Source of the DNA: Xenorhabdus beddingii
Lineage (GTDB): Bacteria > Pseudomonadota > Gammaproteobacteria > Enterobacterales > Enterobacteriaceae
Direction of reading: 5' to 3'
Assembly (NCBI RefSeq): GCF_002127545.1
Contig: NZ_MUBK01000003.1
Location: forward strand, 62,001-126,000
DNA length: 64,000 nt
In this document: one piece after another, positions 39,953 through 50,131 of the stretch
Numbering within the stretch: position 1 is the first letter of the stretch
How the letters are laid out: every line of letters starts with the position of its first letter
Program-made: the position numbers and the translations under genes
Notes under the pieces: model-generated
Told to the model about the DNA's origin: nothing
What the model saw: only the letters and a program-made list of their open reading frames with translations
Databases searched by the model: none

Positions 39953-42900
39953 TTAGCGTAATACCTCATTGTCATATCCATAAATTGCATTTTTAAACTC
40001 CGGTTTTTCTGCCCATAAAAAACGCATAGGAGAAATAGTATCTTTTGTCGGCATATAATACCAAAAAACATCTATATATATCGAGTCATTCATATCCATC
40101 TCCACAGTTAATGTAGTTATACCATTTTCTTCATTATCAATTAACTTAGAAAAACCAACATTAATTACCTCCTCAAATTTACTCTTTGCGATATGATATT
40201 TAGGAATATTTATTTTAGATGCCATATATGGATTATCATCATTAATACCAGTAACTAAATAAGAAGGAAATATATTATAATATAGCTCTGATTCTCCCCA
40301 TTTAAAATCAGGTAAAATAAATTTATATTTTATTTTACCTTTTTTATCGTTTTCTCTTTTTAAGACCGGCACAATAAAGCGATTCAAAAATTCCCGACAC
40401 TCTACGATGAATGCATTTTGGATGTTTTGTCCCCTATATCGTACAAAACCAAGCTGGGTATCTAAAGAGAGACGATCCATATCCCAAAAAGCATATCTAT
40501 CTCCATTACCCCAAAAGCAATTCTTTAACAAAGTTTCAAAGTTAGCCTGACCAAATATAATTAATCCCAGTGTTCCACCAAGTATTGCAGAAACACCTAA
40601 CCAGAATAAAACACTTGTACCCAAAGTCATTCCTGCTAGGGCTCCACCAGCTAACCACCATGCTACAGCCATCGTTGCAGCTCCTGCACTTATCGCAAGA
40701 TGGGAATAACCTTCTGGATTATTACCTACGTTGAAAGAATTAAGCGCATCATAATAAGAAAGACCGGAACTAATAAATCCTGTTGCAACCACCACCCCTC
40801 TGCTTGCTAGCACCGCCATTAATTCACCATTTACTACCATGTTACGAGATATTGGATCCAATAATGCTTTTACCGCTAGACTATTCATCTTCTCAGCCAA
40901 TCGCGTAGCAGCTCCAAGAGCTTTTCCTGTAGCTTCAAAGAAACTCTGGGCTGCAATTAACCCTCCTATTACATTATTCATATATGTAACAAAGAAATAC
41001 AGAGGTTGTTTATTTAATTTAAATGGATCATTTCTATCAAAACGAGACATTGACATTAATGAGTATAATGTATAACTCTTCATAAACAAATCCACTCCAC
41101 TTAAGCTACAATTCAACAAGTGGCTAATGGTTTTATTATCGTATTTCATTAACTTAAATTTAAAATTAAATTCTTTTCTTTTCAATTCAAGAGTTGAAAC
41201 TTTAATCTTTAGATCATCATTATAATTATTAAGTCTGTTAGACCAATCAAATATTTTTTTTCCTGTTAATTTTTTTAAACTAAGTTCAACATTAGCCGTA
41301 TCTTTACTAGTTTTACCATAATTTCCTTTTTCTTCTGTTTTTTTCAAAAAATCATAATATTGTTTCTCTGTTAACTCAGTATATTCACCTCTTTTTATTT
41401 CGAACCCTAATGTACCCAAAATTTTAGGAATCAATATATCCGTTATCTGTTTAACACTAGATGAATGTAATTTCAACACTCCTTTATATGACTTCTCTTG
41501 TGCAAATACAAAAAATCTGGCCAGCAAATTTCCAGTCGCACTTAATATTTTATTTATTCCTTGAATGAGTATTTTTGCTACTTGTTCCTTGTCAGCGCCA
41601 GCATGTCCCAATGTATTCACAATTCCATTATTGACAACAGCCCATGAACTGCTTTCTTCTGCAGCTAGCTCTCCACCTAAAATATGTTCCAAAACCATAA
41701 ATCCTTCTTCTGAACTATTTAATGGTTCCAGCAATTCAGACAGTAAAGTACAATATATTTCAAATTCTTCAGCATCCTCTGCCATAATAACATCCTTGTT
41801 TTCAGATAAAGAGAAAAAATATTTAAAATAATGAGAAAGTCCACCTAACTGGTCTGAAACACCTTTTTCCTCAAAGAATGATTTATATAACTGAAGCAAC
41901 TCTTCTAATTTCTTTCCTGTACTATTTATGGGGTAATTCAATTTTGGCCACCAAACTTTCCAATTGTACTGATCAATACATTCGTTAAAATATTTCTTAA
42001 TCTTAGAATCATTGGATTCAGATATTTTTTCTACAAATTGGCCTATAGTAATAGGATAGCTGTAAGTAGCACTATAGCCTGTTCGCCACAATGCAAGTAA
42101 ACTATATGCCATCAAAATATCACGCTGATATCCTACAGGATCATGCAAAATAATTATTTTCCCTTTATCCTTATAGTGAGGACAAAGTAAAGACTCCATT
42201 TGCTTCATAAGAGTATAAGAACTCAATCTATAAGTATCCTGTGTGGTCACATCACTTGGGCTAAATGATGATAAGTCAGGACCTAACAATCCATGTTTGT
42301 AGTATTCAAACTGTATTTCCTCAAGTTTAAAATCCTCAACTAAATAATTAAAGTTATACCCGGTCGCAGTTATAGCATGAGGAGAATGACTATCGTCCAG
42401 ATCAATTAACTGCATTGCTCCGGCACGAAAAGATACATCATTATCCATTTTTTCCAAAATAGATTGCGAAAATGGAACTTCACTATAAACAATACTAATT
42501 TTTTGCACATCCTTACGAATAGACAGAAAAGGATAAGCTAATCCAGCCCTACCACTAGCTGGCCGTATTTCACCCCAAGATGAATTATCTTTTTTTCGTT
42601 CATATTGGATAAAATTTTCAATTATTCCCTCTTTTCCTTTTATATCTACGGTTTCAGGTTGATATTTAAAGATAAGTAGATCTCCTTCCTGTTTAGAGAC
42701 TCGCGTTTTTAACAAACCTTCTTCTTTCACATATATCCAACCAGGACGGAGTATTCGCGCAGCATATCCCCTTCTATTTCGCAAAGAAAGTGAGTTTGTT
42801 TGATGCATTAACGTACGAATATCAGGAGGCAATTGTGCTTTTTCTAAAGTTTCGCCAAAAAAATTCACATAACCATATCTAACCGGATAAACTGGTTGAA

Positions 42901-43045
42901 TATTGGTATCACATAATCTGACTACTGTGTCCATATCTAGATCATGAGGGAGTTTTTTATTAGCCTCATCAACTTTCTGTCTAAAATCCGCATCCGATGT
43001 TGTTGCAGATTCTTTTGTATAAAACATATAGTTATCTATTTCCAT
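39953..43045 (-). CDS. VasX/BTH_I2691-like T6SS pore-forming effector (effector 1)
   Basis: 1030 residues. The N-terminal 250 residues match the VasX N-terminal region: CDTNIQPVYPVRYGYVNFFG, RPGWIYVKEEG, YSEVPFSQSIL, then HDPVGYQRDILMAYSLLALW. The middle is mostly helical. A hydrophobic stretch near 755-830 (AISAGAATMAVAWWLAGG, LFWLGVSAILGGTLGLIIFG) provides several membrane helices, as in colicin-like pore formers. Toxic action at the target inner membrane is inferred from the family. It follows the DUF4123 adaptor by 18 bases with an AAGGAGAGG ribosome site and is followed without a gap by its immunity gene. Confidence 0.8.
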   Translation of the reverse strand: MEIDNYMFYTKESATTSDADFRQKVDEANKKLPHDLDMDTVVRLCDTNIQPVYPVRYGYVNFFGETLEKAQLPPDIRTLMHQTNSLSLRNRRGYAARILRPGWIYVKEEGLLKTRVSKQEGDLLIFKYQPETVDIKGKEGIIENFIQYERKKDNSSWGEIRPASGRAGLAYPFLSIRKDVQKISIVYSEVPFSQSILEKMDNDVSFRAGAMQLIDLDDSHSPHAITATGYNFNYLVEDFKLEEIQFEYYKHGLLGPDLSSFSPSDVTTQDTYRLSSYTLMKQMESLLCPHYKDKGKIIILHDPVGYQRDILMAYSLLALWRTGYSATYSYPITIGQFVEKISESNDSKIKKYFNECIDQYNWKVWWPKLNYPINSTGKKLEELLQLYKSFFEEKGVSDQLGGLSHYFKYFFSLSENKDVIMAEDAEEFEIYCTLLSELLEPLNSSEEGFMVLEHILGGELAAEESSSWAVVNNGIVNTLGHAGADKEQVAKILIQGINKILSATGNLLARFFVFAQEKSYKGVLKLHSSSVKQITDILIPKILGTLGFEIKRGEYTELTEKQYYDFLKKTEEKGNYGKTSKDTANVELSLKKLTGKKIFDWSNRLNNYNDDLKIKVSTLELKRKEFNFKFKLMKYDNKTISHLLNCSLSGVDLFMKSYTLYSLMSMSRFDRNDPFKLNKQPLYFFVTYMNNVIGGLIAAQSFFEATGKALGAATRLAEKMNSLAVKALLDPISRNMVVNGELMAVLASRGVVVATGFISSGLSYYDALNSFNVGNNPEGYSHLAISAGAATMAVAWWLAGGALAGMTLGTSVLFWLGVSAILGGTLGLIIFGQANFETLLKNCFWGNGDRYAFWDMDRLSLDTQLGFVRYRGQNIQNAFIVECREFLNRFIVPVLKRENDKKGKIKYKFILPDFKWGESELYYNIFPSYLVTGINDDNPYMASKINIPKYHIAKSKFEEVINVGFSKLIDNEENGITTLTVEMDMNDSIYIDVFWYYMPTKDTISPMRFLWAEKPEFKNAIYGYDNEVLR

Positions 43046-43063
43046 TTTTATCCTCTCCTTATG

Positions 43064-44275
43064 TTATTTTGCAATCCGATGCTGAAAACAATATTCATAA
43101 CAACTCAGCGCCCGTACCTCTTGTGCCTGTGATCCCGCACATGCATGCTCCCACGCCTGCTGCCACAGTTCCTCATCATGGCGAGCCAGACTTCTGGCGG
43201 CGACCAGATAAAGAACGGAACGCTGATGGGCAAATCCGGCCAGACAAGCCAGGTTACTCTGTTGCAGTACAAAAGCAGGTAGTTGTGCTTTCTGCTGTGG
43301 TGAAAGCTCAGGTTGTGTCTCTTCGATAAACGTCACTATTTGACCAAGTGCACGCTGCTGGGTTTGTTCTGCAAGACTCGTTATTAAAATTGGATTGAGG
43401 ATCACCGGGGCCGTTTTATCCCTATCCGGCACATTTTCAGCCAGGGATAAAGCGTAATACTGCGCGGTCTGGGGATCGAAATACCCGACGTTTTTGATTG
43501 GATGCATAAAGTGCATCAACTGCTCATCAGGCAAACTTTTCAGTAGTGGAATTAATCCCAGTGGAACGTAGAACCGATAGAACATCCATGTTTGCTGCTG
43601 TTCATTTTTCAGATAAGTGAATTTACGCAAGTGGTTACGTAACACACTAAAAGGCTGGTCGCTGTCAATAAAAATGCCCAAGGCAGATGCCGCCGGTCGG
43701 GTAATCGTCTGCCGGAAACGGGAGTACACCGCCTCATTTTCCGTTAATTCCACCAGATAAGGGGCGCTGTCTTCCAAAGTGACTTGTGTTTCCCCCTGAA
43801 ACAAACTTTCCCAACGCAGGTTGGAAACCATCAGATCAGCGATAAGAAAACTGCCCGTCACCTGACGATAAACCGCAGCATCCAACACAGCATAACGATA
43901 TTTCGTCTGGGATTTTTCCGGCATGCTATCTGCAACGGCGAATTGCAATGCACCCCGCTCTACAGGCAGAGGTGAACTGTTATTACGTTCGTTCAGCGAT
44001 ATCACCCGCTCTCCCGGTTCCTGCCCTTGCCGGAAGTGTCGCAATAACGGCAGTTCCTGCCGGGAAGTGGTCGTGAGGTAATCCAGCAATGGCTGAATGG
44101 CGTGGTATTGGCCGGGCGAGTGCCCGGCATTCAGCAAATATTCCACCAGCTCAGAAAGCGCCTGACGCTCACTTTTGGCATGGATCATCGCCTGTGCAGA
44201 GAACTGTTCACCCTCTTGGGTCGTGAACGAATAATCCACCACCCAGTACTCAGAACAATCGGGTAACCAAGACAT
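43064..44275 (-). CDS. DUF4123 T6SS effector adaptor/chaperone
   Basis: 403 residues. The DUF4123 core is at about 125-260 (YAVLDAAVYRQ, SLFQGETQ, APYLVELTENE, FRKFTY-like region, and WMFYRFYVP), with an N-terminal extension and a C-terminal helical region ending CYEYCFQHRIAK. Such proteins load an effector onto the VgrG tip and are normally encoded between them, as here. The start overlaps the vgrG stop in TAATG. The final 33 residues exist as a second, detached copy at 55472-55573. Confidence 0.88.
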   Translation of the reverse strand: MSWLPDCSEYWVVDYSFTTQEGEQFSAQAMIHAKSERQALSELVEYLLNAGHSPGQYHAIQPLLDYLTTTSRQELPLLRHFRQGQEPGERVISLNERNNSSPLPVERGALQFAVADSMPEKSQTKYRYAVLDAAVYRQVTGSFLIADLMVSNLRWESLFQGETQVTLEDSAPYLVELTENEAVYSRFRQTITRPAASALGIFIDSDQPFSVLRNHLRKFTYLKNEQQQTWMFYRFYVPLGLIPLLKSLPDEQLMHFMHPIKNVGYFDPQTAQYYALSLAENVPDRDKTAPVILNPILITSLAEQTQQRALGQIVTFIEETQPELSPQQKAQLPAFVLQQSNLACLAGFAHQRSVLYLVAARSLARHDEELWQQAWEHACAGSQAQEVRALSCYEYCFQHRIAK

Positions 44276-46284
44276 TATTCAGATGACTCCTTGAGCTTTT
44301 TGGCTTTTTCCCGGCAATCTTCGGCCATTGCCAAGCCTTCATTGGCCGAACCGTCTAAAGAAGGCACTGAACCCGGGCTCCCCCCCGTGACCGACACATC
44401 CCCTTGCAGGGTGATTTTTCCGGTGATCGTCACCCCGGCACCATCCAGCTTAATCGACCCCGCCTTGCCTTTGATCAGCACGGATTCGCTGGCCTGTAGG
44501 GTATGGACTTTCGTCAGGCTCTGGATGTTGTTGACGACATTCAGAGTATAGTTGTTGTTGATTCTGGCGGTTTTGTCCCGTCCCACTTCTTGCCGGTGAT
44601 CTGCAAAGATATTTTCCTGCCAGTTGTTGTTAATGCGGGTCTTGCGATCTTTGGTGATGGTTTCAAACTGGTTCAGGTCAACCTGGATGTGCTGTTCATG
44701 CATGATCCGAATGAATTCATCATTACCCACTTCATGTTTACGGTCATTCAGCACATGATGGCTTTCATCGTGGCCGACACGCTGGGTTTTATCGTGGTTA
44801 ATCTGAATAAGCTGATCTTTCTGGGCGTGGATATAAATCTCTTCACTCCCTTTGGCATCTTCAAAGCGCAGTTCGTTAAAGCCTTCCCCTTTATGGGTCT
44901 GCGTTTTAAAGGTCGTGCGGGTTTTTTCGGCGGGTAAGTCCAACGGTGGGCGGTTACGTCCGTTGTAAGTACAACCTGTGACGAGCGGACGATCGATATC
45001 CCCATTGAGGTAGGAAATTATCACTTCCTGACCCACGCGTGGAATGGCCATAAAACCATAGCCATCACCGTTCCAGCCCTGCGCAACACGCACCCAGCAG
45101 GAAGCGCGATCATCCGCTTCGTCATAGCGGTTCCAATGGAAATGAACTTTGATGGCACCCTGTTTATCAACGTAGATTTCTTCACCTTCCGGCCCGACGA
45201 CCGTTGCCACTTCATCCCCATCCGCCAATGGCTTGTAACGGAATGGCGGACGCCAATCCTGTCGCCCCGGAATAAAGGAAACGGTGTTGGTCAGTGTGGT
45301 TCCTTCTCCCGCATCCCCGGAAGCCTGTGGCTGACGGCCATGATGCGTCACGCTGACCACCTGCCAGCGATCATTCATGGCAGCAATCGGATGAGATTGC
45401 AGGAGAAAAATTCGCCCCGGCCGCAATTTGATGCAGTTGGTATTTGCCTTGCCGACTTTGCTTTGGTTCTGCAACTGTTCCAGACGCAATTGGGTAAAGG
45501 GACGGCCTTCGGCATCCATTTGAAAGCGTCCATAACTTTCAAATACAGAACGATTGCCACCGTTTTCCAATGCCGCAGCATGTTGCAGGGGATAGGAAGG
45601 CCGAAGGAAGTTATTATCCTTGTGGATCGTCTCATCCGGGCACAGATATTCGCCATAATTCCACTGCCAAGCGGTTGAATCGCTGTCATCCGTGTTCGGT
45701 TGGGCGTTATAAGTCAGGGTCAGCGCGGCCAACATGCCAAGATGGGAATTGCTGTAAAAAAGTTTTTCCTCTTCAGACCAAAACATGATGCCTTCTTCGG
45801 CTGCCAGCCGGCACCAAAAATCATAGGCAGATTCACGTTTCTGAGTGATATATTCCCGTATCGAATGTTGTTGGTGGTCGTTGTAAAACTTGCTGTCTGC
45901 CTTGATGCGGTGCTCTTTCAGTAATTGATTGAGAATATCGGGCACAGATTGGTGGTGGAAAATCCGGCTGTCCTGATTGAGTGTCATCAACCACATTTCC
46001 GGGCGGATAATAAAAGTGTAATAGGTTTGCCGGCCATCGGTATTGCCCTGTTCCGCCCCCGCCACGACGCCATTGACGGTGCGTTCAATGACACCATTAC
46101 GCATAACCGTCAGGGAGGCGCTGGCTCCCAATTGTTCACTCAATGCCACGTTGTCAGAGGCACTCACGACGGTCATGGTCAAATGAAAAAGCTGCGACAG
46201 CCCTTCCTGCAAGCTGAAATCCACCACCTGAAAAGTGGTCTTGGATAATGCGCCGATCTGACAGGTAAAAACTAATCCATCCAT
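44275..46284 (-). CDS. vgrG: VgrG spike protein
   Basis: 669 residues. gp27-like N-terminal part (FQVVDFSLQEGLSQLFHLTM and ITQKRESAYDFWCRLAAEEG), gp5-like OB-fold (VDKQGAIKVHFHWNRYDE, CWVRVAQGWNGDGYGFMAIP, GQEVIISYLNGDIDRPLVTG), then a beta-helical needle of imperfect repeats (HDKTQRVGHDESHHV). The C-terminus is short with no added toxin domain, so cargo is carried through the adaptor. An AGGAGTT ribosome site precedes the start. It lies downstream of tssF. Confidence 0.95.
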   Translation of the reverse strand: MDGLVFTCQIGALSKTTFQVVDFSLQEGLSQLFHLTMTVVSASDNVALSEQLGASASLTVMRNGVIERTVNGVVAGAEQGNTDGRQTYYTFIIRPEMWLMTLNQDSRIFHHQSVPDILNQLLKEHRIKADSKFYNDHQQHSIREYITQKRESAYDFWCRLAAEEGIMFWSEEEKLFYSNSHLGMLAALTLTYNAQPNTDDSDSTAWQWNYGEYLCPDETIHKDNNFLRPSYPLQHAAALENGGNRSVFESYGRFQMDAEGRPFTQLRLEQLQNQSKVGKANTNCIKLRPGRIFLLQSHPIAAMNDRWQVVSVTHHGRQPQASGDAGEGTTLTNTVSFIPGRQDWRPPFRYKPLADGDEVATVVGPEGEEIYVDKQGAIKVHFHWNRYDEADDRASCWVRVAQGWNGDGYGFMAIPRVGQEVIISYLNGDIDRPLVTGCTYNGRNRPPLDLPAEKTRTTFKTQTHKGEGFNELRFEDAKGSEEIYIHAQKDQLIQINHDKTQRVGHDESHHVLNDRKHEVGNDEFIRIMHEQHIQVDLNQFETITKDRKTRINNNWQENIFADHRQEVGRDKTARINNNYTLNVVNNIQSLTKVHTLQASESVLIKGKAGSIKLDGAGVTITGKITLQGDVSVTGGSPGSVPSLDGSANEGLAMAEDCREKAKKLKESSE

Positions 46285-46296
46285 TGTAGAAACTCC

Positions 46297-48039
46297 TTAC
46301 ATAATTGAGCGATAACCTTGAATCATTGACGGGGCCAGATACCATTCCGTGCCCGAGGGCTGGCTAATCACGCACATTCTCAGCCACGAGCCCTGGGCAA
46401 GGCAGAATGGGAAAAATTGATAGAGGGAATTGGCAAAACGATACATTTCACCGGCATGGGTATAAGCGGTTTCATCCAATACCAGAGTGATCATCAGACA
46501 ACGGACCGGCCTGTCCCTAATCAGCCTGTCACCCCATTTTGCGTCTATACTGGTGATGCCATCGATCATGCGACGAATATTTCGGCTGCTTGAGCGGTCA
46601 CTGTCCGTATACAGGTCAAAATCTTGTAACCACTGTTTGACTGAAGCCGTCATCTCCAACAAATAGCTACCTACAGAATAATGCGACAGTAAATTCCAGT
46701 GACGGCGGCTATCCATAATGGGTGGGTAAGTGTGTGAAGTCGGTGTGATATTTTTCAGTTGGAAGACTTCGGGGACCTTCTCCCCACTTAAACAAATCTC
46801 CCCCAACGCCAGCGGAGCCTGATTCAGCTCAAAACCATAAAAATGGCAGATGAATTCACATTCAGGCGGCTCCCGCATGAGTTGCGCCTTACTGTCATAG
46901 AACACCAATTGGTACTGAATCTTACCCAGTGCATCACTCGTTATTTCAAGGGCATAAAACCAAGCATTATCATATTCAGGGTGATAACGTTCCATGCCGG
47001 TAAGCAGGCTGACCGGATAGAATAAGTATTCATTTCCCCGGATTTCTTCTTCTGTATTTGGCTCGCTTTTTAATTCAATGCCTGCGATATGCAGAACGCC
47101 TTGTGTTGGAGCCAAGGGTAAGCAATAACGGGCTGTCCCGGCGGCAAAAGGAAGGGTGATCTGGCTGTTTCGCACTATGTTGACCACTGGCGCACAATGA
47201 AGCTGGAATGCGGTGGATATTTGTTCTGCTGACAACGGCAGAAGGGTATCCAATGTCAGTACGACACTAAATTCGCGATGTTCTGCCAGTTTCAGCCGAT
47301 GGGTCATGGTGGGTAACGGCAAATTCAGGAATTGGTTGACATGCGGTAAATAGAACGATTCCACCAGCAATTGTGGTGCCCAGTTATCTCCCACAGCAGA
47401 AGACAAAACCAACCGGGAGGCCCCTGAGCGGGGTTCAAATCGCTTCCAATGGGCTTGATAAACTTGCCCATTGTGATGCAATTCAGCACCGCAATAATGC
47501 TGGCTCAACCCCAGCATCAATGTATCAGACACGACTTCATCACTGCTCAAAAACAGGCTAACGGGTTGAGTTAACCACTCTTCTTCTTTGCCGACATAGC
47601 GGAAATTCAAGGTGATTCTGGTAGTTTTCACCTGATGCATAATTTCACGTGATACCAGCGTTAGCGGCACAATGGCACATTCACGGCAAGTCACATAGGG
47701 TTGTCGGTTATAGGTATAAACTTCCGTTCCGGCAGGAATGGAAAAATCGAAATCCCCCCGTGCTCCACTATCGAATTGAATAATGCTGGTGGCAGGAATG
47801 CCTTTCAGCGGCTGTGCCCGCAATCTTTGCAATAACGGTTGGGTTAATTCAGGAAATGCATCATTCACTTTCTGACCCAAACGCGCCATCAGTGCGGCAA
47901 AACCTTCATTCAGCCTTTCCACATCAGGATCTCGCCCGCTGAACGTATCTCTGAGATGCGGATTCTCCTCGCTCACTATTTTTCCCCGTTGCCTCAGGTA
48001 ATCAAGTTCCCACTGATAATAATATTCAAACGAATTCAC
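46297..48039 (-). CDS. tssF: Orphan TssF-type T6SS baseplate protein
   Basis: 580 residues. The N-terminus FEYYYQWELDYLRQRGKIVS, then DPDVERLNEGFAALMARLG and DAFPELTQPLLQRL, is the TssF/VasA signature. TssF with TssG forms the baseplate wedge around TssK and VgrG. Normally it is encoded with tssE, tssG and the rest of the apparatus; here it stands alone ahead of vgrG. GTG start: two consecutive GTGs exist, and the second is six bases from AAGGAG. The sequence looks complete (family about 590-620). It may be a VgrG-dedicated variant. Confidence 0.82.
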   Translation of the reverse strand: MNSFEYYYQWELDYLRQRGKIVSEENPHLRDTFSGRDPDVERLNEGFAALMARLGQKVNDAFPELTQPLLQRLRAQPLKGIPATSIIQFDSGARGDFDFSIPAGTEVYTYNRQPYVTCRECAIVPLTLVSREIMHQVKTTRITLNFRYVGKEEEWLTQPVSLFLSSDEVVSDTLMLGLSQHYCGAELHHNGQVYQAHWKRFEPRSGASRLVLSSAVGDNWAPQLLVESFYLPHVNQFLNLPLPTMTHRLKLAEHREFSVVLTLDTLLPLSAEQISTAFQLHCAPVVNIVRNSQITLPFAAGTARYCLPLAPTQGVLHIAGIELKSEPNTEEEIRGNEYLFYPVSLLTGMERYHPEYDNAWFYALEITSDALGKIQYQLVFYDSKAQLMREPPECEFICHFYGFELNQAPLALGEICLSGEKVPEVFQLKNITPTSHTYPPIMDSRRHWNLLSHYSVGSYLLEMTASVKQWLQDFDLYTDSDRSSSRNIRRMIDGITSIDAKWGDRLIRDRPVRCLMITLVLDETAYTHAGEMYRFANSLYQFFPFCLAQGSWLRMCVISQPSGTEWYLAPSMIQGYRSIM

Positions 48040-48118
48040 CACTCACTCCTTTTCCTTTAAAGCCAAGCGACACGTCGTGCCCGTTCTCATCTCTGGCTTA
48101 AATAAGATGAAACAGGTA

Positions 48119-48895
48119 ATAGAAAAAACAGCCACCCTCTTTACAGCGGGATAACAGGTTAATTTAAGATAAAGCCAATCTCAGATGTGCTAAATTTAAA
48201 ATAAAACGGGTTTTATATAGAATAAACAACCTATAAGCCTTTATTGATTAAAAGATAAGTTCAAATGTTAAGTCATGGCAAAAATATGTCAAAACAAAAA
48301 ACAGCCAATAACGCCAGAAATCTCCGACAATAATTTCATTATCATGTCCAAATTTTCATTCAATCGGAATAATAAGCTAAATTAGAAATTGAATTTAAAA
48401 CATTGGGATATAAAATCGAGAAAAGTTAACCTAACACAATGAATTGACTGCAATCCACTGAAAAAAGAGGCATTGATCACATTACGTTAAATTTCACTCT
48501 GTGAAAAATAAAAAACAGATGCCAAAATAAAATTCCAACAGATGATTAATAACATTGAATTAATAACAATTATAAACTTATAATATAGAAATTAGTGCAT
48601 TATGCAAAAACCCGTCAAATAATAACCAACAAGTCTTTACTCAGTCTGCTGCAATTTAAGCCCATTGACTGACTAATTGACGCACAATGAAGCAAGCTAA
48701 CGGCTACCGCCTTTGCTGACTCAATGATAAGCAAGATCAAAAACCGCGACAAAAGTCATATTTTCCTACTTCATGAAACCGATTAAATGAATAGCAAGCG
48801 CCTCTCACATTCTATCTAACATAAATTCGTTACCCTGTCTGTTATGATCCCTTCCACACCATAGCGCTCACTCTGTGATTAAAAAAATCCAATCA
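48119..48895. repeat. Copy 1 of the duplicated tssF upstream region
   Basis: The 1.02 kb between tssF and the next immunity gene holds no gene. Most of it, from ATAGAAAAAACAGCC on, is repeated with clear similarity at 55591-56220. The two copies match in two blocks: about 48119-48500 with 55591-55970, and about 48645-48895 with 55970-56220. Roughly 145 bp (48500-48645) is absent from the second copy. It presumably carries the promoter of the tssF-vgrG operon on the minus strand; the promoter was not pinned down. Confidence 0.75.
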
Positions 48896-48980
48896 TCACA
48901 GGTAGTAACCACATTCTTAAATACTGGCTAATTTCACCACTCTTGGTATCGTTTAAATATTAAATTTCAAACTTTAAAAT

Positions 48981-49015
48981 TAGCACCGGGATAATTAAAA
49001 CATTCTTCGGTGCTA
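48981..49015 (-). terminator. Hairpin 3' of the first tandem immunity gene
   Basis: TAGCACCG / CGGTGCTA arms with a 19-base loop; on the minus strand AATTTTAAAG follows. It recurs at 50132-50166 and 51283-51317. Likely terminates or stabilises each immunity transcript. Confidence 0.6.
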
Positions 49016-49062
49016 TTTTTGGAATAAAAAATCACTCACTATATGACTATTTTTTCCCACTA

Positions 49063-50043
49063 TTATTTAGGATCCGTAGCCCCTTTCGGTGGCCCAAGCC
49101 TATCCAATTCAGCTAAAATTGCCGTAATTTGAGCCTCCCAATCTGCAGGTTTTGGATTTTTACACAAAGGAAACAGGCGTGGCCGACGCTCAAAATCCAC
49201 TGAACTGACAGATCCCTTTCCTTTTATCAAATACTTTGCCATAAAAGCCAATAAATATTTCTTGCTGACTATATCATCCGGTAAATGCGGAATTTCAAGC
49301 TCAAAATCATAAATCATAAGTTTATTATTCTTGTCAAATCCATACACTCTTAAATACAAAATATCATGGAGATTAACAATATCTACCTGCGAGTAACGCG
49401 CAACATACATTTTCCCTCTACGCCAGCTATAAAACAGTTGTTTTTCCCGATCAATAACCAACGGGGATATTTTACGAAGTAAAGAAAACACCCATAAATG
49501 AATTAAAATCATTGTAATAGAAAATAGGAAAAAACCACCATCGAGTAACAAATCTTTTCGAGCAGTCGATTTACTATAAAAACCATTATCCGAATAACGA
49601 ATATTAAGATATTGAAAAAAAGAGATATTCTTTGCATCAGCAATATACTCGTAAATTTTAAAATCATCTGGCAATTTAGGATTTAGATAAAAACTCTCCC
49701 CATATCTCTCTTTAATATTACTAACAACTCTTAAATAAGAATTCTCATTAGCATTCCATGATATAATGTAGTCATCAATAAAAAAATAAAACCCTAATAA
49801 AAAACCGGCTAAAGAAGCCAGTAAAATTTTTTCACGATAATTACTTCTTCCATATCGAATTTCACATTTTTTTTCATTAATGAAATCAATAAAACCCTCT
49901 GCCTTTATTTGCTCTTTATCCAGTATGCCAATATCTTCATCCAAAAAAGGATCACCCACGGTTGAGAACCGGCTAATTCTGATATTAGGGTTGACTTTGG
50001 TTTTAGCCTTTTTGGTTAGCCACTTTTTTATTGAGTTGATCAT
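49063..50043 (-). CDS. Putative T6SS immunity membrane protein, tandem paralogue C
   Basis: 326 residues with the same two-helix layout as the other immunity proteins: helix 1 about 73-93 (LLASLAGFLLGFYFFIDDYI), loop about 94-171, helix 2 about 172-190 (FFLFSITMILIHLWVFSLL), then a soluble tail ending AELDRLGPPKGATDPK. Outside the loop it differs from paralogue B (50214-51194) at about five positions; inside it differs at about 26 of 80. Being farthest from effector 2, it may act as an orphan immunity against toxin variants. Confidence 0.7.
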   Translation of the reverse strand: MINSIKKWLTKKAKTKVNPNIRISRFSTVGDPFLDEDIGILDKEQIKAEGFIDFINEKKCEIRYGRSNYREKILLASLAGFLLGFYFFIDDYIISWNANENSYLRVVSNIKERYGESFYLNPKLPDDFKIYEYIADAKNISFFQYLNIRYSDNGFYSKSTARKDLLLDGGFFLFSITMILIHLWVFSLLRKISPLVIDREKQLFYSWRRGKMYVARYSQVDIVNLHDILYLRVYGFDKNNKLMIYDFELEIPHLPDDIVSKKYLLAFMAKYLIKGKGSVSSVDFERRPRLFPLCKNPKPADWEAQITAILAELDRLGPPKGATDPK

Positions 50044-50131
50044 TTATCACCATTCCTCATCATAATACTCATAACATCAGATCACTTTATCCATTATCGT
50101 GTCGATTAAATATATTTTTGAAATTTAAACT

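Larger units (their letters stand above)
48981..50131. repeat. 1151-bp tandem repeat, unit 1 (immunity gene plus spacer)
   Basis: The unit starts at a TAGCACCG / CGGTGCTA hairpin (48981-49015) and includes one 326-residue immunity gene. The identical landmarks recur at +1151: hairpin 50132-50166, gene start 51194 against 50043, gene stop 50214 against 49063. Confidence 0.85.

Noticed and set aside
45136-45678. 180-codon plus-strand open frame opposite vgrG
   Set aside because: Antisense shadow; the vgrG reading is complete with all family motifs.
48264-48292. TTGACA-based promoter for the tssF operon on the minus strand
   Set aside because: The -35 is perfect and present in both duplicated regions, but the -10 at 17 bp is poor in both, so no promoter was called.
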